Shown: positions 1 through 15,575 of the stretch, one piece after another
Layout of the letters: the number at the start of each line of letters is the position of its first letter
How positions within the stretch are numbered: position 1 is the first letter of the stretch
Assembly: GCF_002902285.1 (NCBI RefSeq)
Contig: NZ_PPRU01000008.1
Location: forward strand, 1 to 48,222
Direction of reading: 5' to 3'
From: Staphylococcus simulans
GTDB taxonomy: Bacteria; Bacillota; Bacilli; Staphylococcales; Staphylococcaceae
DNA: 48,222 nucleotides
Translations under genes and position numbers: made by a program
The notes under the pieces: generated by a model
What the model was told of the DNA's origin: nothing
What the model saw: the letters and a program-made list of their open reading frames with translations, nothing else
The model's database searches: none

Positions 1-35
1 TTCTTGCAGTTATTTCTCTATCAAAATTAAAAATA

Positions 36-44
36 TGATATAAT
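36..44 (+). promoter_or_regulatory. Extended -10 promoter of tdk
   Basis: The sequence TGATATAAT is a perfect extended -10 element (TGnTATAAT) about 37 bases before the tdk start. No good -35 hexamer lies 16-18 bases upstream, as is usual for extended -10 promoters. It would drive tdk and probably prfA-prmC. Confidence 0.6.
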
Positions 45-80
45 GAGATGATTTTGTTTTGAAAAGGAAGGAAAAGCATA

Positions 81-680
81 ATGTATGAAACTTATCATTC
101 CGGCTGGATTGAATGTATTACCGGCAGCATGTTCAGCGGTAAATCTGAAGAATTAATCCGCAGATTAAAACGCGGCATGTATGCAAAACAGAAAGTCGTT
201 GTATTTAAACCTGCAATAGATAATCGTTACCATAAAGAAAAAGTGGTATCGCATAATGGTAATGCGATAGAAGCCATTACAATTAAAGCAGCTGAAGAAA
301 TCTTTGAACAGGATTTAACAGGGGTAGATGTCATCGGTATTGATGAAGTACAATTCTTTGAACATTCAGTAGTAGATATCGCACAAGAGTTGGCTGAACA
401 AGGTCATCGTGTGATTGTTGCTGGATTGGATATGGATTTCAGAGGTGAACCTTTTGAACCGATGCCTCAACTAATGGCAGTCAGTGAACTTGTCACAAAG
501 TTACAAGCCGTTTGTGCAGTCTGTGGTGCACCTGCCAGCAGAACGCAACGTTTGATTAATGGCAGACCTGCGAAAGCAGATGATCCGATTATTATGGTTG
601 GTGCAGATGAAAGTTATGAACCGAGATGTCGTGCACATCATATTGTCGCACCAAGTGAGACTGAGAAGGAGGAATTATAA
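81..680 (+). CDS. tdk: Thymidine kinase
   Basis: Phosphorylates thymidine to dTMP with ATP in the cytoplasmic pyrimidine salvage pathway. The 199-residue protein has the type II thymidine kinase layout: a P-loop GSMFSGKS at residues 15-22, the IDE segment with the likely catalytic base E89, and a structural zinc site made by C145, C148, C183 and H186. The ATG follows an AAGGAAGG ribosome binding site with normal spacing. The SD of prfA lies in its last codons and prfA starts 2 bases after its stop, so the two are co-transcribed. Family length and motifs leave little doubt. Confidence 0.97.
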   Translation: MYETYHSGWIECITGSMFSGKSEELIRRLKRGMYAKQKVVVFKPAIDNRYHKEKVVSHNGNAIEAITIKAAEEIFEQDLTGVDVIGIDEVQFFEHSVVDIAQELAEQGHRVIVAGLDMDFRGEPFEPMPQLMAVSELVTKLQAVCAVCGAPASRTQRLINGRPAKADDPIIMVGADESYEPRCRAHHIVAPSETEKEEL

Positions 681-682
681 TC

Positions 683-1759
683 ATGTTTGATCAATTAGAC
701 ATTGTTGAAGAACGTTATGAACAGTTGAACGAATTACTGAGTGATCCAGATGTGGTCAGTGATTCTGATAAACTGCGTGAATACTCAAAAGAACAATCTG
801 ATTTACAAAAAACAGTAGATGTTTATCGTGAGTATAAACAAAACAAAGAAGATATTGAAGAAATGAATGAAATGCTGAATGAAACAACAGACAAAGAAGA
901 AGTCGACATGTTGAAATCAGATATCAGCGAATTAAAAAATACATTACCTGATTTAGAAGAACAATTAAAACTATTATTGATTCCTAAAGACCCAAATGAT
1001 GACAAGAACGTTGTCGTTGAAATCCGTGCCGCAGCAGGTGGAGATGAAGCAGCCATCTTTGCGGGTGATTTATACCGTATGTATTCACGTTATAGTGAAG
1101 CACTAGGATATAAAACTGAAGTCATTGAAATGAATGACAGTGACCATGGCGGTTTCAAAGAAATCAGCTTTATTATCAATGGTCAAGGTGCTTATTCTAA
1201 ATTGAAATACGAAAATGGCGCACACCGTGTACAACGTGTACCTGAAACTGAATCAGGCGGTCGTATTCATACATCAACTGCTACTGTAGCGGTACTGCCT
1301 GAAGCGGAAGATGTAGAAATTGAAATTAGAAATGAAGACTTGAAAATTGAAACATATCGTTCAAGTGGTTCAGGTGGTCAGCACGTCAATACGACTGACT
1401 CAGCAGTACGTATTACGCATTTACCAACAGGTATTATTGCGACATCATCTGAAAAATCACAAATTCAAAACCGTGAAAAAGCATTGAAAGTGTTGAAAGC
1501 ACGTGTGTATGATATGAAATTACAAGAAGAACAAGAAAAATACGCATCTGAAAGAAAATCAGCAGTGGGTACTGGGGACCGTTCAGAACGTATTCGTACG
1601 TATAACTATCCACAAAATCGTGTCACTGATCACCGTATCGGTTTAACAATTCAAAAGTTAGATCAAATCATCGAAGGTAAATTAGATGAAATTATCGATG
1701 CGTTAACAATGTCAGAACAGACAGAGAAATTGAAAGAATTGAACAACGTTGAATTATAA
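683..1759 (+). CDS. prfA: Peptide chain release factor 1
   Basis: Releases the finished peptide at UAA and UAG stop codons on the ribosome. The 358-residue protein carries the GGQ motif at residues 231-233, whose glutamine is the methylation target of PrmC, and the PxT-type codon-recognition tripeptide (PET, 187-189) typical of RF1. An acidic, helix-rich N-terminal domain covers roughly residues 1-105. The AAGGAGG ribosome binding site lies inside the end of tdk. The gene overlaps its modifying enzyme gene prmC by 11 bases, which suggests translational coupling. Confidence 0.97.
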   Translation: MFDQLDIVEERYEQLNELLSDPDVVSDSDKLREYSKEQSDLQKTVDVYREYKQNKEDIEEMNEMLNETTDKEEVDMLKSDISELKNTLPDLEEQLKLLLIPKDPNDDKNVVVEIRAAAGGDEAAIFAGDLYRMYSRYSEALGYKTEVIEMNDSDHGGFKEISFIINGQGAYSKLKYENGAHRVQRVPETESGGRIHTSTATVAVLPEAEDVEIEIRNEDLKIETYRSSGSGGQHVNTTDSAVRITHLPTGIIATSSEKSQIQNREKALKVLKARVYDMKLQEEQEKYASERKSAVGTGDRSERIRTYNYPQNRVTDHRIGLTIQKLDQIIEGKLDEIIDALTMSEQTEKLKELNNVEL

Positions 1760-2588
1760 AGAAGCGGTTCAAGCTGCCTCAAAACAAGCGACTACTCGTG
1801 GTTATGAACCGAAACGCGCAGAATGGCTGTTGCTAGATTTATTAGATTGGTCGTTGACGGACTATGTACTGCATATACAGGATACCATGCCAGAAGAACA
1901 TGAACGGTTATATCAACAAGCGGTCGAACGTATGTTGACAGGGGAACCGATTCAATATATCACTGGCTTTCAAAGTTTCTTAGGAGAAAAGTTTCAAGTA
2001 GATGAACGTTGCTTAATACCAAGACCTGAAACAGAAGAAGTGCTCATGTACTTTTTAGAACGTTTGCCTAAGCAAAGTGTGGTGGCAGATATTGGGACGG
2101 GAAGTGGTATTTTAGCTGTCTCCTTAAAACGTTTAGAACCAAGTTTGACAGTGTATGCGTCAGATTTGTATGAAGGACCGTTAACTATTGCTGAAGCTAA
2201 TGCGAAGCTGCATCAAACAGAAATTACTTTTATACAAGGCAGTGACTTGGAACCTTACATTAAACAAGGTATTCGTTTAGATGGTTTGATTTCTAATCCG
2301 CCGTATATTGATGAAAGTGAATCTGTCGATATGGCCGAAACAGTTTTGGATTATGAACCACATCAAGCTTTATTCGCAGATGAACAAGGTTTAGCGATTT
2401 ATCGTGCGATCATTGAAAAATTGCCGTATGTTTTAAATGATCAGGCACTTGTCGTCTTTGAAATTGGTTATAATCAAGGCGCAGTATTAAAAACGATGAT
2501 TGAAACCATGTATCCAAAAGTACAAGTTGAAGTCGTCGCTGATATTAATCAAAATGATCGAATTGTCGCATTTAAATGGTCAGCTTAA
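1749..2588 (+). CDS. prmC: Release factor glutamine N5-methyltransferase
   Basis: Methylates the glutamine of the GGQ motif of release factors using S-adenosylmethionine. The 279-residue protein has a helical N-terminal substrate domain (about 1-85), a SAM-binding GTGSG loop at residues 116-120 and the catalytic NPPY motif at 183-186. The start is a TTG inside the last codons of prfA; no strong ribosome binding site precedes it, so coupling to prfA translation is likely. The N-terminus from this start fits the family length. A hairpin terminator follows the stop codon. Confidence 0.94.
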   Translation: MNYKEAVQAASKQATTRGYEPKRAEWLLLDLLDWSLTDYVLHIQDTMPEEHERLYQQAVERMLTGEPIQYITGFQSFLGEKFQVDERCLIPRPETEEVLMYFLERLPKQSVVADIGTGSGILAVSLKRLEPSLTVYASDLYEGPLTIAEANAKLHQTEITFIQGSDLEPYIKQGIRLDGLISNPPYIDESESVDMAETVLDYEPHQALFADEQGLAIYRAIIEKLPYVLNDQALVVFEIGYNQGAVLKTMIETMYPKVQVEVVADINQNDRIVAFKWSA

Positions 2589-2599
2589 ACAGAGGATGA

Positions 2600-2663
2600 G
2601 AAGTTATGGGAGAAGAAGGGGAATCGCACATTCCCTGTTCTCGCATAACTTCTTATTTTGTTT
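2600..2663 (+). terminator. Hairpin terminator after prmC
   Basis: The arms GAAGTTATG (2600-2608) and CATAACTTC (2644-2652) are perfectly complementary, with an inner GGGAAT/ATTCCC stem around a short loop, followed by a T-rich stretch. It lies between prmC and sua5 and may partly uncouple them. Confidence 0.7.
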
Positions 2664-2695
2664 TACAATTAAATTGAAAGGACGTGCAGCAGAAA

Positions 2696-3739
2696 ATGAT
2701 GACAAAAACATGGGATTTACGTAACCAATTACAGACAGAACAAGGTCAACGTGCATTAAATGAAATCAGTGACATCTATCATGCGGGCGGTTTAGTCGCA
2801 ATTCCGACAGAGACAGTTTATGGATTAGGAGCTAACGCATGTGATGATCAAGCCGTACGTCGTATCTATGAAGCGAAAGGACGTCCATCTGATAATCCTT
2901 TAATCATTCATATTCATGATAAAAGCCAATTGAATGATTTTGTGGCTTCTTATTCAAAAGAAGTGGAACAATTAATGGATGCGTTTTGGCCAGGGCCGAT
3001 TTCTTTTATCTTACCGTTGAAACCAGGTTACTTATGTGAACGTGTCTCAGGAGGTCTTGACTCTATCGCAGTGAGAATGCCGAGTCATCCTATTGGTCGT
3101 GCTATTTTGAAATATACAAATCTGCCGATTGCTGCACCGAGTGCTAATATTAGCGGCAGACCTTCACCTACAACTTTCTCACATGTCTTTAATGATATGG
3201 ACGGACGAGTAGAAGGAATAGTAAATGGTGATCAAAGTGAAGAAGGTTTAGAAAGTACAGTACTTGACTGCACACAATATCCTTATAGAATTGCAAGACC
3301 AGGTGCGATAACAGAAGAGATGATTGACTCTGTATTGCCAGGTTCTGTAGACCATGATGCACAATTAAATACAGAAAAACCAATCGCACCAGGTATGAAG
3401 TATAAACATTATTCACCACAAACACCTGTAGCGATGCTGACAAGTTTAACACAAGCTATTTCAGAGGATAAAGATTGGTCGCATACATTGTTTGCGGTAC
3501 CTGCGACATTGCAGGCTTACTTGCCAAAAGATGCTATTTATCGCGAACTTGCAAAAGATGTCACTGATTTAAAATCCGCAAATCATATGCTATATCAAAT
3601 TCTGCACGAGCTTGATACGGATGAATCCATTGAACAAGGTTATATTTATCGTTTTGAACTTACAGATGAAAGTACTGCTTTCTTAAATCGTTTAGAAAAA
3701 GCAACAGGTAATCAACAAATAGGAGCGGATCAACTGTGA
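2696..3739 (+). CDS. sua5: L-threonylcarbamoyladenylate synthase
   Basis: Makes threonylcarbamoyl-AMP from threonine, bicarbonate and ATP, the first step of the t6A modification at tRNA position 37. The 347-residue protein is the long Sua5 form: an N-terminal YrdC domain (about residues 15-205, with the IPTETVYGLGANA segment) and a C-terminal Sua5 domain. The ATG at 2696 was chosen because AAAGGA at 2677-2682 is correctly spaced for it; a GTG at 2684 would be too close. The gene overlaps the next one by 4 bases (GTGA). Orthologous to B. subtilis ywlC in the same gene order. Confidence 0.93.
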   Translation: MMTKTWDLRNQLQTEQGQRALNEISDIYHAGGLVAIPTETVYGLGANACDDQAVRRIYEAKGRPSDNPLIIHIHDKSQLNDFVASYSKEVEQLMDAFWPGPISFILPLKPGYLCERVSGGLDSIAVRMPSHPIGRAILKYTNLPIAAPSANISGRPSPTTFSHVFNDMDGRVEGIVNGDQSEEGLESTVLDCTQYPYRIARPGAITEEMIDSVLPGSVDHDAQLNTEKPIAPGMKYKHYSPQTPVAMLTSLTQAISEDKDWSHTLFAVPATLQAYLPKDAIYRELAKDVTDLKSANHMLYQILHELDTDESIEQGYIYRFELTDESTAFLNRLEKATGNQQIGADQL

Positions 3740-4170
3740 AAATAATCTTTGTTTGTACAGGAAATACATGTCGCAGTCCAATGGCTGAAAGTATTGCGAA
3801 ATCATTAATGCCTGAACATACCTTTTATTCAAGAGGTTTATTTGCGATGAATGGTCAAACTGCAGCTGCATATACACAATCTATTTTAGAAGTAAAAAAT
3901 TTAGATTCACCGACAAAGGCTTGTCAGTTGTCTGAAAGTGATTTAGATGCAGACTTGATTTTGACAATGACTGAAGGACATAAGCAACAACTTGAAATGA
4001 TGTATGCGCAACCATTACCGGTATATACGCTTTATGAGTTTGCAGGCCAAAAAGGTGAAGTTTCAGATCCCTATGGCGGAGACCTCAATCAATACCAACA
4101 GATTTATAATGAACTGAATTACTTATTGAACGAAGTGAAGTTAAGATTGGAAAAAGATGTTAATAATTAG
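3736..4170 (+). CDS. ywlE: Low-molecular-weight phosphatase, probable protein-arginine phosphatase
   Basis: A 144-residue LMW protein-tyrosine-phosphatase fold protein. The catalytic P-loop CTGNTCRS begins at C7, with R13 binding phosphate, and the general acid is D111 in the DPYGG motif. Residue 11 is threonine, the residue known in B. subtilis YwlE to favour phosphoarginine over phosphotyrosine, so this is most likely the enzyme (PtpB in S. aureus) that reverses McsB arginine phosphorylation. It starts with GTG overlapping the sua5 stop, as in the Bacillus ywlC-ywlE arrangement. Its substrates cannot be read from the sequence. Confidence 0.9.
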   Translation: MKIIFVCTGNTCRSPMAESIAKSLMPEHTFYSRGLFAMNGQTAAAYTQSILEVKNLDSPTKACQLSESDLDADLILTMTEGHKQQLEMMYAQPLPVYTLYEFAGQKGEVSDPYGGDLNQYQQIYNELNYLLNEVKLRLEKDVNN

Positions 4171-4229
4171 TATGAGTTGAGCTTTAAATGCGTTATAATA
4201 GCAACTATATAGCATCGTTTGCTTTACAT

Positions 4230-4255
4230 AAGCGAGAACTTTTCTGTTTTCGCTT
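4230..4255 (+). other. Leader hairpin before ywlG
   Basis: AAGCGAGAAC and GTTTTCGCTT form a 10-bp stem with one G-T pair and a 6-base loop, about 17 bases before the ywlG ribosome binding site. No T-run follows, so it is not a standard terminator. A possible -10 (TATAAT at 4194-4199) lies upstream, without a convincing -35. Confidence 0.4.
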
Positions 4256-4284
4256 GAGATGAGTTTACAAAGGGGTGGAATTAA

Positions 4285-4812
4285 ATGGAAAATTTGAAGT
4301 TATTGCTTAATGAGTTAAAAGAACAAGATTTCTTCAAACCCGGAGAAATTTGTGTTATTGGTTGTTCAACATCTGAGGTTATCGGTGAGCGAATCGGCTC
4401 AGTCGGTTCAATGGAAGTAGCACAAGAAATCTTTGATGCTTTGATGGAAATCCGTAAAGAGACAGGTGTCACTTTTGCATTCCAAGGTTGCGAGCATATC
4501 AATAGGGCAATTACTATCGAAAGAGAACATTTCAATCCACTTACAATGGAAGAAGTTACAGTTGTGCCCGCAACGCATGCTGGCGGCAGTATGTCGACAT
4601 ATGCTTATCGTCACTTAGACAATCCGATGGTTGTTGAACATATCACTGCTGATTGCGGTATTGATATCGGTCAAACAATGATCGGTATGCATATCAAACA
4701 TGTTGCAGTACCTGTACGTACTTCAGTGAAGCGTGTCGGGGATGCGGTCGTGACACTTGCGACTTCTAGACCTAAGCTAATCGGCGGCGAACGTGCTCAC
4801 TATACTTTATAA
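4285..4812 (+). CDS. ywlG: YwlG family protein (UPF0340)
   Basis: A 175-residue cytoplasmic protein of the conserved Firmicutes UPF0340/YwlG family, whose biochemical role is not established. Recognisable features are the segment [15 protein letters not shown] near the N-terminus, an [10 protein letters not shown] segment, and a glycine-rich C-terminus ([10 protein letters not shown]). The ATG is preceded by AAAGGGGTGG. The position between ywlE and glyA is the same as in B. subtilis and other staphylococci, and only 25 bases separate it from the glyA start. Function is left open. Confidence 0.88.
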   Translation: MENLKLLLNELKEQDFFKPGEICVIGCSTSEVIGERIGSVGSMEVAQEIFDALMEIRKETGVTFAFQGCEHINRAITIEREHFNPLTMEEVTVVPATHAGGSMSTYAYRHLDNPMVVEHITADCGIDIGQTMIGMHIKHVAVPVRTSVKRVGDAVVTLATSRPKLIGGERAHYTL

Positions 4813-4837
4813 CTAAATGAATTGGGGGAATGATGTC

Positions 4838-6729
<1,892 letters not shown>

Positions 6730-6799
6730 GAAGTGTTCAGCAGTCACACATATTAACCTATGTGCATGCTTTAAATGGAAATAAGAGATAAATAGATAT

Positions 6800-6871
6800 A
6801 AGAGTATGCAAATTGTTTAGCGTAGATGAACAGAAAGTTCAATCTGTGATGCCATAACATTGCATACTCTT
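6800..6871 (+). repeat. 12-bp inverted repeat between upp and mnaA
   Basis: AAGAGTATGCAA (6800-6811) and TTGCATACTCTT (6860-6871) are perfect inverted repeats separated by 48 bases, which contain a small ACAG/CTGT hairpin. The right arm ends about 9 bases before the mnaA ribosome binding site. The following sequence is only mildly T-rich, so it could be a weak upp terminator or a leader structure of mnaA. Confidence 0.6.
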
Positions 6872-6893
6872 TCTCTGTATAGGAGGCATTGAC

Positions 6894-8045
6894 TTGAAGA
6901 AAATAATGACAATCTTCGGCACGCGACCTGAAGCAATCAAAATGGCGCCATTAGTCAATCAATTAAAACATGAAGAAGCGCTAGAACCTGTGGTTGTCGT
7001 TACGGCTCAACATAGAGAAATGCTTGATGCTGTACTAGAAACGTTTGATATTCAACCAGATTATGATTTAGATATTATGAAGGCAGGGCAAACGTTATCA
7101 GATATTACTTCTAGAGTTTTAAAAGGATTGGAAGCTATTATTCAACAAGAGAAACCAGATATGATATTAGTCCACGGTGATACGATGACTGCATTTGCCA
7201 GCGGTTTAGCAGCATTTTACAATCAAGTCGCTATAGGTCATGTAGAAGCTGGATTAAGAACTTGGAATAAGTATTCGCCTTATCCTGAAGAGATGAATCG
7301 CCAAATGATCAGCTGTTTATCAGATATTCATTTTGCGCCGACAAAACAAGCGAAGGCGAATCTATTAAAAGAGAATATACCTAGCGCTAAAGTTGTAATT
7401 ACAGGCAACACTGCCATTGATGCTATGAATACTACAATTCAAAAGGATTATCATTCAGAAGTGATGAAACGTCATAAAGACAAGCGCGTTATTTTATTGA
7501 CAGCGCATCGTAGAGAAAATTTAGGTGAACCCATGGCACATATTTTCAGTGCATCACGAAGATTAGTGGAAGCACATGAAGATGTGGTGTTGGTTTATCC
7601 TATGCATAAGAATCCTAAAGTACGTGAAATTGCACAACAGTATCTCAGTGATCATGATCGTATAGAATTGATAGAACCTTTAGATGTCGTAGATTTTCAT
7701 AACTTTGCCCATCAGTCTTATTTGATACTGACAGATTCAGGCGGTATTCAAGAAGAAGCACCATCTTTAGGCAAACCAGTTTTAGTATTAAGAGATACAA
7801 CAGAACGACCTGAAGGTGTAGAAGCGGGTACCTTGAAATTGACTGGAACGGATGAAGAAGATGTGTATCGAGAAGCTGAATTATTATTAACGGATCAAGC
7901 ACTTTATCAGCAAATGAGTGAAACTGCCAATCCTTATGGTGATGGTAAAGCTTCGAAACGCATTTGTGACAATATTAAGTATTATTTTAATCTGACAAGC
8001 GAAAAACCTGTAGATTTTAATGAAAATAAAGACAATTATGAATGA
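6894..8045 (+). CDS. mnaA: UDP-N-acetylglucosamine 2-epimerase (non-hydrolysing)
   Basis: Interconverts UDP-GlcNAc and UDP-ManNAc; UDP-ManNAc feeds the linkage unit of wall teichoic acid. The 383-residue protein has the family motifs GTRPEAIKMAPL (9-20), HGDT (94-97), HVEAGLRT with E118, the LTAHRREN segment (about 202-209) and DSGGIQEEAPSLGKPV in the C-terminal nucleotide-binding half. It starts with TTG, supported by AGGAGG 7 bases upstream. It stands between upp and the atp operon, as in other staphylococci, and has its own structured leader. Confidence 0.93.
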   Translation: MKKIMTIFGTRPEAIKMAPLVNQLKHEEALEPVVVVTAQHREMLDAVLETFDIQPDYDLDIMKAGQTLSDITSRVLKGLEAIIQQEKPDMILVHGDTMTAFASGLAAFYNQVAIGHVEAGLRTWNKYSPYPEEMNRQMISCLSDIHFAPTKQAKANLLKENIPSAKVVITGNTAIDAMNTTIQKDYHSEVMKRHKDKRVILLTAHRRENLGEPMAHIFSASRRLVEAHEDVVLVYPMHKNPKVREIAQQYLSDHDRIELIEPLDVVDFHNFAHQSYLILTDSGGIQEEAPSLGKPVLVLRDTTERPEGVEAGTLKLTGTDEEDVYREAELLLTDQALYQQMSETANPYGDGKASKRICDNIKYYFNLTSEKPVDFNENKDNYE

Positions 8046-8110
8046 TTTGTTAAAAATGTGTCTAATTTGTGACAAAAATCACTCATAAGAATTGCATGTT
8101 TTGAATGTAA

Positions 8111-8140
8111 TTGACACGCGTTCCATTGCTATATTATGAT
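8111..8140 (+). promoter_or_regulatory. Sigma-A promoter of the atp operon
   Basis: TTGACA (8111-8116) is followed after 18 bases by TATGAT (8135-8140); an overlapping TATTAT gives a 15-base spacer. It is the only good promoter between mnaA and atpI, about 65 bases before atpI. Confidence 0.65.
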
Positions 8141-8205
8141 TAAAAATGTATGGATGAAATGGTTTACAAATGATTCGTATCTCCATGTGAAATGAGGCAC
8201 AATAA

Positions 8206-8556
8206 ATGAAACAGTTCAACTTAATTTTTAAGCAATATCTTCAATATTACATTTATTGGTTGTTAGCCTTGGTTGTAATAGCAATTTTTATACCAAAGCC
8301 TTTCATTATTGGTCTTATCATCGGTTCATTTGGTTCCTTGATCAATACATACATCTTTGAATTATATTTATCTCAGGCGCAGAAACAAGAAACGTCTCAG
8401 ATATCTACAGGTGGGATATGGCGCTTTTTAGTGGCACTTGCTGCTTGTATTATCTGGGTTTATTTCAAAAACCAAGTGAATATTATTGGTGTAATGATTG
8501 GTTTAATGATTTCATACTTATTAATCATTTTTCGACCATTTCTTCACAAAATGTAA
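8206..8556 (+). CDS. atpI: ATP synthase protein I
   Basis: A 116-residue membrane protein with four predicted membrane helices (about 12-29, 33-52, 71-87, 91-109), the first gene of the ATP synthase operon. AtpI proteins assist assembly of the c-ring and may affect Mg2+ supply, but are not part of the final enzyme. The sequence is poorly conserved, so the call rests mainly on size, topology and position directly before atpB. The ribosome binding site is weak (GAGG at about 8193). Confidence 0.85.
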   Translation: MKQFNLIFKQYLQYYIYWLLALVVIAIFIPKPFIIGLIIGSFGSLINTYIFELYLSQAQKQETSQISTGGIWRFLVALAACIIWVYFKNQVNIIGVMIGLMISYLLIIFRPFLHKM

Positions 8557-9315
<759 letters not shown>

Positions 9316-9339
9316 TTTTTCCACATTAAAATTTTATAA

Positions 9340-9576
<237 letters not shown>

Positions 9577-9596
9577 TTTATACATCGATACTAACG

Positions 9597-9622
9597 GCGA
9601 AGTCTCACATCGACTCTCGCCA
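9597..9622 (+). other. Intercistronic hairpin atpE-atpF
   Basis: GGCGA plus AGTC (9597-9605) pair with GACT and TCGCC (9613-9622), with one bulged C and a 7-base loop. Only a short, interrupted T-rich stretch follows (ATTTCTTTCG). It could stabilise the upstream atpE message or cause partial termination, giving more c subunit than b subunit. Confidence 0.5.
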
Positions 9623-9689
9623 TTTCTTTCGTAAACAACTATCGTAAGAGCCAATAGAGGACTTTGAATGAAAGGAGTGTCCAAGTACT

Positions 9690-10214
9690 GTGACTGCGAC
9701 TACAAACACATTAGTTTTAGGTGCTGCAGGCGGCGGTGTTGAATGGGGTTCAGCATTAGTAACATTAATTACTTTCTTAATCCTTTTAGCATTGCTTAAA
9801 AAGTTCGCATGGGGTCCATTGAAACAAGTCATGGATAAACGTGAACGCGATATCAACAAAGATATCGATGATGCAGAACAAGCTAAAATTAATGCTCAAA
9901 AATTAGAAGAACGAAATAGACAAACACTAAGAGAAACTCAAGAAGAGGTTCAAAAAATCTTAGAAGAAGCAAAAGTTCAAGCGCGTGACCAACATGAACA
10001 AATCATTCATGAAGCTAACGTCCGTGCAAACGGCATGATTGAAACTGCACAAAGTGAAATCAACAGCCAAAAAGAACGTGCAATCTCTGAAATCAACGAT
10101 GAAGTTTCTAAACTATCAGTTCTGATTGCATCTAAAATTTTACAAAAAGATATCTCAGAACAAGATCAAAAAGACTTGATCGACAAGTACATTAAAGAGG
10201 TAGGGGATAAATAA
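9690..10214 (+). CDS. atpF: ATP synthase Fo subunit b
   Basis: The peripheral stalk subunit holding F1 against rotation. The 174-residue protein has one N-terminal membrane helix (about residues 15-37) followed by a long, charged, heptad-like helix rich in Glu, Lys and Gln. The start is a GTG that gives the N-terminus MTATTNTL, resembling S. aureus AtpF; AAAGGAG lies 12 bases upstream, a little far. Its TAA stop shares one base with the ATG of atpH. Confidence 0.95.
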   Translation: MTATTNTLVLGAAGGGVEWGSALVTLITFLILLALLKKFAWGPLKQVMDKRERDINKDIDDAEQAKINAQKLEERNRQTLRETQEEVQKILEEAKVQARDQHEQIIHEANVRANGMIETAQSEINSQKERAISEINDEVSKLSVLIASKILQKDISEQDQKDLIDKYIKEVGDK

Positions 10215-10753
10215 TGGCAGATGTTGCTAAAAAATATGCCCAAGCACTGTATGAAACGTCACTCGATAAAGATGTTTTAGATTTAATGTACGATGAATTT
10301 GCTGTTATTGATGAAGCAGTAATTCCTTATAAAGAGAAATTAAAATCTTTCGATGAAGATCCAAAGAATATTGCACAAAACCGCAAAGCTTTTGTTGATG
10401 CAACATTCCAAGATATCAATGAATACTTAAAAAACATGTTATATGTCTTAGCTGAAAATCGTAATCTTGCGATTATCTCTGAAGTATTCAGAGCATTCCA
10501 AGGTTTATACAATCAACACTATAATCAAGACTTTGCAACGGTTGAGTCTGTATATGAGCTTTCTCCAGAAGAACTGGACAAAGTAGGGGAGTCTTTAATT
10601 CAACGTACAGGACTTGAAAGAGTCATTCTTACAAATGAAATCAATCCAGCACTCATCGGCGGTTTGAGAACAACTGTAGGAACTAAAGTATATGACGGCA
10701 GTATTCAAAATGATCTTATTAACTTAGAGAGAAGATTTACTAGAACGAAATAA
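10214..10753 (+). CDS. atpH: ATP synthase F1 subunit delta
   Basis: Joins the b-subunit stalk to the top of the F1 alpha/beta hexamer. The 179-residue protein has an N-terminal helical domain beginning VAKKYAQALYE and the conserved C-terminal segment NPALIGGLRTTVGTKVYDGS, typical of the delta/OSCP family. The ATG overlaps the atpF stop by one base, so translation is probably coupled. Confidence 0.96.
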   Translation: MADVAKKYAQALYETSLDKDVLDLMYDEFAVIDEAVIPYKEKLKSFDEDPKNIAQNRKAFVDATFQDINEYLKNMLYVLAENRNLAIISEVFRAFQGLYNQHYNQDFATVESVYELSPEELDKVGESLIQRTGLERVILTNEINPALIGGLRTTVGTKVYDGSIQNDLINLERRFTRTK

Positions 10754-10775
10754 TAATTATAGAGGAGTGACATAG

Positions 10776-12287
<1,512 letters not shown>

Positions 12288-12320
12288 GATGAAGCGAAGT
12301 ATAAATAAGGTGGTGAAATA

Positions 12321-14622
<2,302 letters not shown>

Positions 14623-14641
14623 TATTAGGAGGTAAAGTTTA

Positions 14642-15046
14642 ATGAACACAATGAACGTTAATATTGTTACTCCTAATGGTTCTGTTTATAACCAAGATGA
14701 TGTTGAAATTGCGATTCTGCAGACAGTTGGAGGCGACATTGGTGTAATGGCCGGCCATTTACCAACTGTTACAGCAATTAAAACAGGTTATGTTAAAGTA
14801 AATTATACAGATGGGATTGATTTCATTGCGGTCAGTGATGGTTTCGTTGAAATCAGACATGAAAGCACATCAATTATTGTACAGACAGCAGAAAAAGCTG
14901 AAGATATTGATATCAGACGTGCTAAATCGGCTAAAGAAAGAGCAGAATCACATTTGAATAACAATGACGAAGATACTGACATTAACAGAGCAGAACGAGC
15001 TTTAGAACGTGCGGAAAACCGCATTAAAGTTTCGGAAATGAAATAA
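14642..15046 (+). CDS. atpC: ATP synthase F1 subunit epsilon
   Basis: Couples the gamma shaft to the c-ring and can inhibit ATP hydrolysis. The 134-residue protein has an N-terminal beta-sandwich (NIVTPNGSVY, GDIGVMAGHLPTVTAIKTG) and a C-terminal helical hairpin rich in Ala, Arg and Glu. AGGAGG lies 9 bases before the first of two nearby ATG codons. It is the last gene of the operon, followed by a strong terminator. Confidence 0.96.
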   Translation: MNTMNVNIVTPNGSVYNQDDVEIAILQTVGGDIGVMAGHLPTVTAIKTGYVKVNYTDGIDFIAVSDGFVEIRHESTSIIVQTAEKAEDIDIRRAKSAKERAESHLNNNDEDTDINRAERALERAENRIKVSEMK

Positions 15047-15061
15047 TAACAACCATAAAGT

Positions 15062-15100
15062 ATAGGATATATCTCACTTTGAGGTATATCCTATTTTTTA
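15062..15100 (+). terminator. Terminator of the atp operon
   Basis: ATAGGATATATCTC and GAGGTATATCCTAT form a 14-bp stem with one T-G pair around a 5-base loop, followed by TTTTT. Strong rho-independent terminator. Confidence 0.92.
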
Positions 15101-15232
15101 ATGTCAAATTTTAGGGTAAACATATGAGTGAACAGATATTAGGATTTTGAATTTCTAAGTAAGAATGTATGATTTTACTCTATTTTCATGTACAATATGA
15201 GACAGTAAACAATTGAGGAGACGACAAAGATC

Positions 15233-15466
15233 ATGGAATATTTAGGGCAATTTGCGATTGCGCATTTGATTATGCATGTGCTTTGTATCTGTGTCGCATA
15301 TTGGGCATTGAATGCGATTAGGTTGGATCAATTCTTTAAAAAGGGTTATCCTGTCCAAGTACAAGTATTGATTATATTTCTTGCGATTTTAATCGGAACA
15401 GGAGTTAGTAATTTCATCATAGATTTATTGCAATTTTCAACGCAACTTAAATATCTTGGCCGCTAA
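15233..15466 (+). CDS. DUF1146 family membrane protein (YwzB-like)
   Basis: A 77-residue protein with two predicted membrane helices (about 8-28 and 43-68) joined by a basic, polar loop. Size, topology and position between the atp operon and murA match the DUF1146/YwzB family of Firmicutes, whose function is unknown. The ribosome binding site GAGGAG lies 12 bases before the ATG. A possible -10 (TACAAT, 15191-15196) lacks a clear -35, so this gene may have its own promoter after the atp terminator. Confidence 0.82.
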   Translation: MEYLGQFAIAHLIMHVLCICVAYWALNAIRLDQFFKKGYPVQVQVLIIFLAILIGTGVSNFIIDLLQFSTQLKYLGR

Positions 15467-15575
15467 TCGTTTGAGTGTAATTCAAATGTTTTTCCATATA
15501 TAATAATAGGTAATAGAAGAGATGAGAAATTTTTAAATTGAAGATGTTCAGGAGTTAAAAAGTGGAGGAGTAGTA

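Noticed and set aside
4177..4199. TTGAGC/TATAAT as a ywlG promoter
   Set aside because: The spacer is only 11 bases; the -10 may be real but the pair is not.
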